Shown: piece by piece, positions 30,524-38,661 of the stretch
How positions within the stretch are numbered: the stretch's first letter is position 1
How the letters are laid out: the number at the start of each line of letters is the position of its first letter
Origin: Durusdinium trenchii
Lineage: Eukaryota; Sar; Dinophyceae; Suessiales; Symbiodiniaceae
Length of the DNA: 64,000 bases
Reading direction: 5' to 3'
Assembly (NCBI GenBank): GCA_963970005.1
Contig: CAXAMN010025628.1
Span: 124,001 to 188,000 of the forward strand
Notes under the pieces: generated by a model
What the model was told of the DNA's origin: nothing
The model's input: only the letters and a program-made list of their open reading frames with translations
The model's database searches: none
Translations under genes and position numbers: made by a program

Positions 30524-33500
30524 ATGGCTGACGGTGATAGTTCCCGGGGTGACCGCTCACGTTCAGGCTATGTTCCCACTTCGCCTGCGATGTCAAGTTC
30601 ACCTGCTCCTGAGCTCCCTGTCGTTCCGCTGGAATTGCGTGTGCCAATTGGACCACCGACTTTCAGTGCACAGGGGGGCCTGTTGCCTAGTATTCAAGCT
30701 CCGTCGCCGTTCCAACCTGAGTCTTCTCCTGTGATGAATGTCCAGAACGTTGATGCAAGACAGATTCATCAACAAGCCGTCTTCGTCAATGAGGATAGGT
30801 CAGCTCAGGTAGCTCAAATCGCGGAACTGCGACATCAGGCCATTTTGGCCGAGCATGGGCAACAAGTAGCAGAGGATGCAAGGCATTTTAGAGACTTAGT
30901 GGAGAACCAAGCCAAAGTAGCTGTCCAGGAGTCTGGGGAACACATTGAGGCTTTAGCCAATCAACGATTGAGTGACATGAACCAAGCCCACCAGAATCAA
31001 CATCTTCATGAACAACGGGCTTATCTAGATCGCCTTTCGCTCGAACGACACGCCGTCGTTGAGAACGAACGCGCCTCTGCCAAGCAAAGAGAGGATGCAC
31101 TTCGGTCAGAGTTAGCTGAACAGAGTCGAATAATCAAGGAGTTGAGAGAGAGGTTTGACAACGCCTCGGGGAACCGAGTGCCTGCACCATCAATGCAGCC
31201 ACTTGGGTCTCAGGCATCCCCAGCTTTGCCTCCGGCGAGTCTCCGCACTCAGTTGGAGAAGCCCGGGATCGAAGGCGGTGAAGAACCCCATCCGTCCGAT
31301 GCTGATGAAGAGGGTGGTGACAAGTCAAAGAAAGACAAGAAGAAGAAAGGTAAAGAGAGGAAGAAAGAGAAGAGCCCAAAAAGGGGCCGCTCTAGGGAGC
31401 GCAGAAAGAAACGTTCTCCTTCCCCATCACCTTCGTCACCCAGTTCGTCAGGAGGGAGTGATGACTCCAGTGACTCAAGTTCTGAATCATCGCGTCTTGC
31501 GCGCATCATCCGCAAGGAGCTGAAGAAGCAGCAAAGGAAGTCGAAAGACAAGGATCATGAGAGTAAAGCCAAAGAAGCTGATAAGATTCTCATTCCTAAG
31601 TTCCCCACACCTGAGAAGTACAGAGACTGGAAGATCAAGGTGAGAGACAACATTGCTGCAGCTTCAGCGAAGCCGGATGAAGCAAGGTTATGGGTCGGGA
31701 AAGTATACAAAGATTCCCAGACCATTGATGCCTTGGATGATTCGGAGGGATTCGCAACCCTCGACGCAAAGCTTCTTGCAAGCTTGACCAATTGCGCTGA
31801 GGGGGACCTTGGTCGGCAGATTGCTACATTCAAGGAGCTACGTGCTCGTGAAGACAAGAACGTGAAAGGAAGGCATTTGCTCCTTCGGTTCCACGAGTAT
31901 TTTGCCACAAGCATTAAGCATGGAGCAATTTACGGACTCGAAGACCTCATGTCCGTCAAGATGGGCAACGACGACCTCAAGGGCTTTATAAACAAATGGG
32001 ATAGCGTTCTTGCCGGAATGAAAAAGGAACCAGAAAATAGTGTTCTGGAAGCCTATTTCCACCTGGCCGTGAAACGTTTCAAGCCACTTGAGCATGACTT
32101 GGCCTTGTACGACCGTGCAGCTGATGGAAGCAAAGAAAGATCGTACGACTTCCTGATCACTGCTGCCCGGGCCTACCTCGAACGGAGGAGGTTGGAAAAG
32201 ATGCGCGACGCCACGAAGCGTTCGCTCGGGTCCAAAGATACAACCATGCCAGCTCCAGAAGAGAAGAAAGGCATCTGCTACGAATTCCAAAAGACCGGAA
32301 AATGCAAGCGCGGATCATCATGTCCTTACAAGCACGAAAAAGGCCGCGAGAAAAGCAAAGGAAAGGGAAAGGGTAAGGATCGCAGCCAATCTCGATCAAG
32401 ATCACTGACGCCAGGATCTCGCAAGGAGACTTGCAAGTTTTGGAAGGCAGGGCGTTGCCATCGAGGAAAAGACTGCGCATTCCAACACCCAGAAAAGACT
32501 GTCCCTGCGAAGAAAGAGGACAGGAAAAAGAAGAAGAAGAAAGACAAGAAGCCTCGCAAGCGAAGCAGCTCACGAGGTTCATCAGGCTCCGATAACTCAA
32601 CTGGCTCAGAGAGTCAGCGGAGAAAAGGTGGGAAATCTTCTTCTTCCAATGCACCGGCAGCAGTCTGCCTCCTTCGAGCAGTGGTCATGGCCGCAGTGGT
32701 CTCTCAGGGATCCTCCGTCCTCATCACTCGCCCGCTGGGAAGCGTGGCCATGCCGGTCCTTTCCGCCTCCAACACATTATGCACCGATTTTGACAACACA
32801 GAAAACATTGACAGTTTTGTTACGCAAAGAGTTCGTTTTGATGATCAACCAAACATTTTTAGTCATGCTGTTGAGTCTTCTTCCAGTTGGAGATCCGTTC
32901 AACCCCGAAGTAAGAAGAAAAGAAGATCCTTTACACCAGGTCGACCGGAGCGTGCTGAGGCGGTTCGTGTCGCTACTGAAGACGCATCCATTGCAGCCTC
33001 ACACCTTCAGAATGCTGTTAGGAACGAGCTTTTGTCCTTGCCGGCGGAATGTTCGTACCTGTGCAACTCCGATATAGGTTGCATCAAGTGTTTTGAGAAG
33101 AGGTTGTGTCCAACAGTGCCTGCCACTGAGATTGCATGGATCGCTGACACTGGGAGCGCACACGATCTTGTGTCTAGGCACATGCTACATTCCGATGAAG
33201 TGTCTCAGTCGTCCAAACCGGTCAGTCTTCTTACTGCCAACGGAGTCTTTCAAGCCACTGACCAAGCTAGAGTCAATGTCCCCGTGTTGGGGGCTGACAT
33301 CAATCCGTACGTCTTGGAAGATAGCCCAGCCGTCGTATCGGTAGGACAACGTTGCATCGATGCAGGATGGAGCTTTCATTGGCCCGCTTACAGTAGGCCA
33401 TACTTCAAGAAACCAGATGGAACCAAAGTCAAACTTGAAGTAGAGGATTATGTTCCATACTTGCCATCAACCACCGGTGTTGCGATGTCCGCCATAGGTC

Positions 33501-33790
33501 AACCTTATGGTACGAATGATCGGTCCAGGGGACTGCGACCCATGATCCCCCTGCCCGCGTCGCCGGCTGAAGAGGCAATTGAGGTCCAGGACGATGAGGA
33601 CAACCCCATCGGCGAGGATCCTGTTGAAGATGATCCTGAACCAGTGGATGAAAGGTTGGTGGAAAAACCGTTGGACCCGAAGAGGGATAGGGGAGAGAAA
33701 GCTCTTAAGGAAGAAGCACAATCCGTTCAGCATCTGTTGACTCATACCCCAAAAACCCCTTTTGTCAAGCTTGTTCGAGGGCAAAGATGA
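30524..33790 (+). CDS. Gag-protease polyprotein of element 2
   Basis: ATG 30524 (GCCATGG) begins MADGDSSRGDRSRSGYVPTS. Residues 100-240 are a Gln/Glu-rich coiled coil, then come Lys/Arg-Ser runs (about 260-335). A capsid-like region spans about 350-570 (FPTPEKYRDWKIKVRDNIAA). Two CCCH fingers follow near residues 584 and 636 (CYEFQKTGKCKRGSSCPYKH; CKFWKAGRCHRGKDCAFQH) in place of the usual CCHC knuckles. The aspartic protease site is WIADTGSAHDLVS with D875. The frame ends just after HLLTHTPKTPF, the start of the integrase zinc-binding region, in a C-run/T-run at 33756-33763; the integrase continues in the -1 frame. Gag packages the RNA and the protease cuts the polyprotein. Confidence 0.85.
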   Translation: MADGDSSRGDRSRSGYVPTSPAMSSSPAPELPVVPLELRVPIGPPTFSAQGGLLPSIQAPSPFQPESSPVMNVQNVDARQIHQQAVFVNEDRSAQVAQIAELRHQAILAEHGQQVAEDARHFRDLVENQAKVAVQESGEHIEALANQRLSDMNQAHQNQHLHEQRAYLDRLSLERHAVVENERASAKQREDALRSELAEQSRIIKELRERFDNASGNRVPAPSMQPLGSQASPALPPASLRTQLEKPGIEGGEEPHPSDADEEGGDKSKKDKKKKGKERKKEKSPKRGRSRERRKKRSPSPSPSSPSSSGGSDDSSDSSSESSRLARIIRKELKKQQRKSKDKDHESKAKEADKILIPKFPTPEKYRDWKIKVRDNIAAASAKPDEARLWVGKVYKDSQTIDALDDSEGFATLDAKLLASLTNCAEGDLGRQIATFKELRAREDKNVKGRHLLLRFHEYFATSIKHGAIYGLEDLMSVKMGNDDLKGFINKWDSVLAGMKKEPENSVLEAYFHLAVKRFKPLEHDLALYDRAADGSKERSYDFLITAARAYLERRRLEKMRDATKRSLGSKDTTMPAPEEKKGICYEFQKTGKCKRGSSCPYKHEKGREKSKGKGKGKDRSQSRSRSLTPGSRKETCKFWKAGRCHRGKDCAFQHPEKTVPAKKEDRKKKKKKDKKPRKRSSSRGSSGSDNSTGSESQRRKGGKSSSSNAPAAVCLLRAVVMAAVVSQGSSVLITRPLGSVAMPVLSASNTLCTDFDNTENIDSFVTQRVRFDDQPNIFSHAVESSSSWRSVQPRSKKKRRSFTPGRPERAEAVRVATEDASIAASHLQNAVRNELLSLPAECSYLCNSDIGCIKCFEKRLCPTVPATEIAWIADTGSAHDLVSRHMLHSDEVSQSSKPVSLLTANGVFQATDQARVNVPVLGADINPYVLEDSPAVVSVGQRCIDAGWSFHWPAYSRPYFKKPDGTKVKLEVEDYVPYLPSTTGVAMSAIGQPYGTNDRSRGLRPMIPLPASPAEEAIEVQDDEDNPIGEDPVEDDPEPVDERLVEKPLDPKRDRGEKALKEEAQSVQHLLTHTPKTPFVKLVRGQR
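33757..33763 (+). other. Frame break in the integrase HHCC region (C CCT TTT)
   Basis: In the Gag-protease frame the bases read C CCT TTT, which fits the X XXY YYZ pattern of -1 ribosomal slippery sites; slippage there would restore PFCQACSRAKM. However, one extra A in the A5 run at 33751-33755 would also restore the frame and would give KNPFC, the sequence seen in element 3. Mutation or assembly error is therefore at least as likely. Confidence 0.4.
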
Positions 33791-36339
33791 CCAAACGTCC
33801 ATCGTATAGCAAGGGTGGTTCGACCCAGGTAGAGGCGGATCACTTTGGACAACATTTGACTGCTGACCATCTCGTTATTCGTGACGATGAAGAAATGGAC
33901 ATCGATGGGGCTCGCGTCGCATTGGTCGTGAAAGATGTAGCAACAGATTTCAGATATGTCTATCCGGCCGCACGTCGATCAACACGTGAATGCATAGCAG
34001 CCTTCAAGCATTTTGTCCGTTCGACTGATGATGTAGGAGTATTTTATTCCGATAACTCACCAGAACTCATCGCAACTGCCGAAAGACTAGGATGGAGGCA
34101 TCAAACCAGCTTTGCGTATGTCTCTAAGACTAACGCTATGGCTGAAAGATCGATTCGGTCTGTCATCGATGGAACAAGGGTAAACCTAGAGCAAGCTGGC
34201 TTACACCACCAATATTGGGCTCATGCTGCCAGGCATGCATGCATGGCAAACAACATCGTCGACACCCGGGAGGGTAGTTCGCCTTGGTCGCTTCGATTCG
34301 GTGAGAAGTTCACAGGCCCTTTGGTTCCCTTTGGGTTGAGGATTGATTACTGGATCGGCCCCAAGAACAAGGCCAAATCTTCTCTCAGGTTCGAGCCAAC
34401 ATCAAACCCGGGGATATTCTTGGGATATGCCGTTCAGTCCAATTTTGTGTGGAGAAAGGAGTTCATGGTTCTCCCATTGAAGGATGTTATGGAATCAGAC
34501 TTTAGTGCCGAGATCCAACCACTGAGAGTTCATCAGATTGCTGTTCCAGACATCGGTTTACACTTTCCATGCAAAGGCAGGTACAACATGATTAGAGAGG
34601 GGTTGTACCCAGGCATTACCATTTCAAGCAATCCGCCGTCGATCGATGACGTCAAGGCTGCAAGTGTTGAGGATCTCGTTGATCAGGAGGTTTTGAGGCA
34701 TGCCGTAGAACATGAGTATGAACCCGATGATCCACCCGAGCTTCCAGAAGCTCTTGTTGATGAAGATCCTGTTGGCGCTCGCGGGTCGGGAGACCTTGCC
34801 ATCGAACCGGGGGGTGAAGAGGCTGAAATGATCGAGGTTTTGGATCCCGTTACGGGTGAAACAACATTGATTCCCAAAGCTGATTCGTCCTTTTATGATG
34901 CCGGGGGATACAAGGCAAGGAAGTACAAGGGTTCTTCAAAACCACCTACAATCCCTCCCTTCCTATGGAAAGCAGCTTCTAAAGCTGAGAGGAAGAAAGC
35001 GATTGCCGAGTATGAGCTCGAGGAGGCACGCAAGCGTCTTCTCGCTGAGAAGAGCAAACATAAAGCAGCAGTGGCAGAGATTGACAACAAATTGCGGAAT
35101 TACAAAAGTGGGGATATCCCCGCTGAGACGAAAATGGACGCCGCCTGGGAAGGTGTGCCTTTGATGCCTGTTGAACATGAAGAGAAACCACATGCACATA
35201 GAGAAAAAGCAATTCAGTATGAGCCATGGCTAAACGCCTTAGTGGCGCGGCCCGTAGGCCAGAAGGAAATCCGCAACACCCCAGATGCTCAACATTCATT
35301 GGACGTTGAGTGGGTGAAGTTGGAGTCCAAGCCCGCTTGGCTTTATGACAAGGTACGCGAGTGGGACGACGTGTCGTCCGAAGCTGTCCGTGCCAAGGCC
35401 AAGGTTCATGTAGGCAATGTTTTCGAACTCTGTGTTGAAAAAGGCAGTGAGCTTCCCAAGGATAATCCCCTCAGGAAGTACAAAGGTCGGACGGTGTTCC
35501 AAGGGAACAAAGTCAAAGATGAGTCCGACATGGTTGCCCTCTTTTCAGAGCTCGGTTCGGCGCCAGCGAACATGGAGGCGGGCAAAGCCCTCGACTGCTA
35601 TGGCAGTGCACCTGGGAATAAAATCACCCAGGGCGACGGCAAACAAGCCTACACCCAGACCACTTTGAAAGGCAAACCGACCTGGATCAGGATCCCAAAG
35701 TACCGGTGGCCTAAGTCCTGGCACGGGAAATACAAGGATCCTGTCATCCCGCTTGTACTAGCTCTCTATGGCCACCCAGACTCTGGCGGGTTCTGGGAGC
35801 GGCACTGCGAGGATTGCCTCGCCAAGGTCGGCTTCAAGGCCGTGCACCCCGAGTGCTGGCCATCGATCTTTTGGCATGACAAGTTGTTCCTTTTGTTAGC
35901 CGTCTACGTAGATGACTTCAAGATGGCCGGTCCAGAGTCCAACCATGCTGAAGGGTGGAAGCTCATAGGGACACATATTGACATGGATACCCGTGAAGAT
36001 GTAGGAAGGTATCTTGGTTGCGACCATGTTGTAACGCATGACGTCAAGATGTCCGTAGCAGATCATCCTTTTGCACATGTGTTTGATCACAAGCTCGAAG
36101 ATCCAGCTAGTAAGCCAGCGGCCGCCGAACGCAGGATTACTGGACTCACTTCCCCGAGTATGGCACGTTTGTACATCATCACGTTCAGCCACGTCGGCGC
36201 TTTGAAATCAGGCCTGCAGGCGTCGAAGGACTGTTCGATCCTGGTGATCTTAGGTACACTGAGTATGTTCCATGCACGGAGGGATCCGTTGCCAGCGATG
36301 CGGGGGGCACACCCCACGTTTGGCACGACACCAAAATAG
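33787..36339 (+). CDS. Integrase and reverse transcriptase of element 2
   Basis: The frame follows the HHCC region. The integrase core shows D18 (VEADHFGQH), D89 (FYSDNSPEL) and E120 (NAMAERSIRS), the D,D,E triad that inserts the cDNA. An integrase C-terminal region with GIFLGYAVQSN follows, then a charged linker (about 280-470). The reverse transcriptase starts with KGRTVFQGNKV and includes GDGKQAYTQT, LALYGHPDSGGFW and YVDD (Y707, D709, D710). The true protein leaves this frame near 36125-36131: the last 70 residues are out of frame, and the -1 frame continues QDYWTHFPEYGTF. Catalytic residues are present, but the frame breaks on both sides make expression uncertain. Confidence 0.82.
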   Translation: MTKRPSYSKGGSTQVEADHFGQHLTADHLVIRDDEEMDIDGARVALVVKDVATDFRYVYPAARRSTRECIAAFKHFVRSTDDVGVFYSDNSPELIATAERLGWRHQTSFAYVSKTNAMAERSIRSVIDGTRVNLEQAGLHHQYWAHAARHACMANNIVDTREGSSPWSLRFGEKFTGPLVPFGLRIDYWIGPKNKAKSSLRFEPTSNPGIFLGYAVQSNFVWRKEFMVLPLKDVMESDFSAEIQPLRVHQIAVPDIGLHFPCKGRYNMIREGLYPGITISSNPPSIDDVKAASVEDLVDQEVLRHAVEHEYEPDDPPELPEALVDEDPVGARGSGDLAIEPGGEEAEMIEVLDPVTGETTLIPKADSSFYDAGGYKARKYKGSSKPPTIPPFLWKAASKAERKKAIAEYELEEARKRLLAEKSKHKAAVAEIDNKLRNYKSGDIPAETKMDAAWEGVPLMPVEHEEKPHAHREKAIQYEPWLNALVARPVGQKEIRNTPDAQHSLDVEWVKLESKPAWLYDKVREWDDVSSEAVRAKAKVHVGNVFELCVEKGSELPKDNPLRKYKGRTVFQGNKVKDESDMVALFSELGSAPANMEAGKALDCYGSAPGNKITQGDGKQAYTQTTLKGKPTWIRIPKYRWPKSWHGKYKDPVIPLVLALYGHPDSGGFWERHCEDCLAKVGFKAVHPECWPSIFWHDKLFLLLAVYVDDFKMAGPESNHAEGWKLIGTHIDMDTREDVGRYLGCDHVVTHDVKMSVADHPFAHVFDHKLEDPASKPAAAERRITGLTSPSMARLYIITFSHVGALKSGLQASKDCSILVILGTLSMFHARRDPLPAMRGAHPTFGTTPK

Positions 36340-37430
36340 ACCGACAACAAGGATTGCCCTTTTGGTGGACAGGGGAGACCTACTTCATCGACCGGAGCAT
36401 TTCCGACCCCAAGATGGCCGTTGCGGCTGTCAAAAAGATAAGGGACAAGAGTCAGGCCAAAAAGGCCGCCCGTGCCCAAGGTTTCACATTCCTGGATCAA
36501 CTTGAGGAAGACCAGGGATGCATGAACAAACCGGTGACTCGAGTCGAGTACGACATGAGGGGCTTTCTTCGTCAATGTCTTGAAAAGTATGAAAGCCTAG
36601 TAGATCACCCAGTGAAGTTCAAGACCGTGAGTACACCGTTCCACGACGATAAAATTGCCAGACCGATTGGTGATGAGGCAGAACGCCGGGGGGAACTCCA
36701 GGCCATTGCAAGCAGAGTCTTAATGAAAGTGTTGTTCGCTGCGCGCATGGCGCGCTTCGACTTGCTTCGAGCGACTCAGGGTCTTGCCAGCCGTGTCACT
36801 AAATGGTCGAAGGAGTGTGATGTTGCATTACACAGATTGATGTGCTATATCCACTCTACTATCGACGTCGTGCAGTCGGGATTCATTGGTGACGAACCCC
36901 AAAGTTGTAAACTGTGGCTGTTCGCCGACAGTGACCATGCCGGAGAGCATGACAGTCGTTCAACTTCAGGTTGCATTTTGGCCATGGTAGGACCAAACAC
37001 CTACTTTCCCCTTACTGCATTTTCGAAAAAGCAGACGGCCACCGCTATGAGCTCGACGGAAGCGGAAGTCATTGCCGCTAATCTGTCCATTCGAACAGTT
37101 GGTCTTCCTTCCTCCTGCCTCTGGCAAGTCATCCGGAACGCGGGGGGAGTTACAAACGCCAACGCACAGAGCTCGGCCGTGTGGACACGTGCCCGAAATG
37201 CAAAGAAAGACACTTGGGAGTTCGAACCATTGAGAGATCAGGTCATTAGACGCCATGTTGAACCCAGAAATCACCTTTTTGACCCGAGAGATTGTGATGA
37301 CTGCCCAGTCGATCACAAATTCCTGTCCGCTCAAAGAATCACGATCGCGCAATTTAAGGATGGATCCTTTGATGCTGACGTGAGCTGGGACTGGGTCCAG
37401 CAGAGAGGGACAGAGGGTTATGAAGAGTGA
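36132..37430 (+). CDS. RT-RNase H connection and first half of RNase H (element 2)
   Basis: Reading in frame from about 36132, the segment begins QDYWTHFPEYGTFVHHHVQP, passes the conserved RT-RNase H connection (MARFDLLRATQGLASRVTKW) and enters RNase H with LWLFADSDHAGEHDSRSTSG and SKKQTATAMSSTEAEVIAA, the Asp/Glu residues that degrade RNA in RNA-DNA hybrids. After LPSSCLWQVI near 37130 the sequence leaves the RNase H pattern for about 430 nt and holds HVEPRNHLFDPRDCDDCP, similar to the HHHVQPRRRF segment upstream. The frame stops at 37430, overlapping the next frame by 11 nt. Confidence 0.75.
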   Translation, partial: QDYWTHFPEYGTFVHHHVQPRRRFEIRPAGVEGLFDPGDLRYTEYVPCTEGSVASDAGGTPHVWHDTKIDRQQGLPFWWTGETYFIDRSISDPKMAVAAVKKIRDKSQAKKAARAQGFTFLDQLEEDQGCMNKPVTRVEYDMRGFLRQCLEKYESLVDHPVKFKTVSTPFHDDKIARPIGDEAERRGELQAIASRVLMKVLFAARMARFDLLRATQGLASRVTKWSKECDVALHRLMCYIHSTIDVVQSGFIGDEPQSCKLWLFADSDHAGEHDSRSTSGCILAMVGPNTYFPLTAFSKKQTATAMSSTEAEVIAANLSIRTVGLPSSCLWQVIRNAGGVTNANAQSSAVWTRARNAKKDTWEFEPLRDQVIRRHVEPRNHLFDPRDCDDCPVDHKFLSAQRITIAQFKDGSFDADVSWDWVQQRGTEGYEE

Positions 37431-38592
37431 ATGGACGGGGATGACGATCTTTAGGCTACCTGGTCCAAATGAAATCGACTACGGTGTTGAATCCCGTGAA
37501 ATTAGGAATGCACTTACTGATTCATGTTACGTTGGTCAGGGTCGTGAAGGTTCCATGGACATTTACCTTATTGGGAAGGGAACTTTCGAAATGGTATTCT
37601 TGGAAGATAATCAGGCAACAATTCGTATCCTTGAATCTGGGAGATCGCCTGCTTTCCGTCATGCCGATAAGACCCAACGCCTGAACTTAGCATGGTTAGC
37701 TGAGCAATTCCAACGGAAACACTTCACACTTGTTTATGTACCCTCGATGCTTCAAGCAGCTGACATCTTCACCAAACCTTTCACGAGCACAGAGAAATGG
37801 AACCAACTGCTCAAGCTTTTGGGGTTGCACCGTGCGTCCATCAAACCTCCAGGTCAGAAGACGCCCGATGCACTTCACCCGGGGGGACCCGTGGCCGCTG
37901 CTATGCCCGAGTCTCAAACCAGAGTTTTGCTTGAAGTGTGTTGCAGTCCGGAATCGAAGCTCGGCGAGGTCACGCGTAAAGCAGCACATGGCTGTAAGGT
38001 GATTCGCATAACTAAAGATGATGATGTCTTAGATCCACAAACACGTAAGTTGATCGTCCGACAAGTTTTGAATGAACTACGTTATCTTCCAAAAGGCCGC
38101 AGGTTACTTGTGTGGGCAAGTTTGCCTTGCACGGGTGGAACGCCCTGGATACACGTCAACAAAACCATCCCGTCAGCCGCCAACAAAGTAGAGGAACACC
38201 AAAAGGAATTCAGGAAACTCTGGAACGCTCTGGTGGATCTCGTCAATTCTTTACGCTCAGCAAGTCCGTACATTGCTATTGAATGGCCCAAGGGCTGCGT
38301 GTACTGGAAACTTGATCACGTGGTAGCTTTCTGTCAACGCCACGCGACGGAGCAGGTGACATTTGATGGATGTATGGTTGGTGTTGTTGATGTCCACGGT
38401 GTATCCATTCGCAAGCCATGGAAGATTTGCACGAATTTACCCAGCTTAATCGAGTCGTTTGAGTCTTTGCAGTGTGACGGGAACCATGAGCATGCTGAAG
38501 GCAGAGGTGAGTCATTGAAGCGTACGGAAAGTTATACATTCCGCATGACCGACATGGTTCACAGAGCTTTCGGCGTGTCCGTGGCCAATTAA
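37420..38592 (+). CDS. Second half of RNase H plus methyltransferase-like module (element 2)
   Basis: From ATG 37420 about 60 residues belong to the insert. Then RNase H resumes (MVFLEDNQATIRILESGRSP, DKTQRLNLAWLAEQF, QAADIFTKPFTSTEKW). After residue about 160 a separate module follows: LLEVCCSPESKLGEV, LLVWASLPCTGGTPW, IAIEWPKGCVYWKLD and FDGCMVGVVD. The order ECC..S.LG, then SLPC, then EWP recalls motifs I, IV and VI of C5-cytosine methyltransferases, but the match is loose and I call it only methyltransferase-like. The same module lies before the integrase in element 3. It is known that some Symbiodinium retrotransposons carry DNA methyltransferases; whether this is the same family needs a profile search. 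Confidence 0.65.
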   Translation: MKSEWTGMTIFRLPGPNEIDYGVESREIRNALTDSCYVGQGREGSMDIYLIGKGTFEMVFLEDNQATIRILESGRSPAFRHADKTQRLNLAWLAEQFQRKHFTLVYVPSMLQAADIFTKPFTSTEKWNQLLKLLGLHRASIKPPGQKTPDALHPGGPVAAAMPESQTRVLLEVCCSPESKLGEVTRKAAHGCKVIRITKDDDVLDPQTRKLIVRQVLNELRYLPKGRRLLVWASLPCTGGTPWIHVNKTIPSAANKVEEHQKEFRKLWNALVDLVNSLRSASPYIAIEWPKGCVYWKLDHVVAFCQRHATEQVTFDGCMVGVVDVHGVSIRKPWKICTNLPSLIESFESLQCDGNHEHAEGRGESLKRTESYTFRMTDMVHRAFGVSVAN

Positions 38593-38661
38593 CTCGAGCT
38601 CGCGACCGGGGACGGTAAGTCATATCTATAGCTTTCGATCCCGCTTTGCCTTCTTGAAACG

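Noticed and set aside
30541..30575. Additional micro-hairpin CGGG-GTGA-CCGC
   Set aside because: Only two of four stem pairs form and the TGCC flank is missing.
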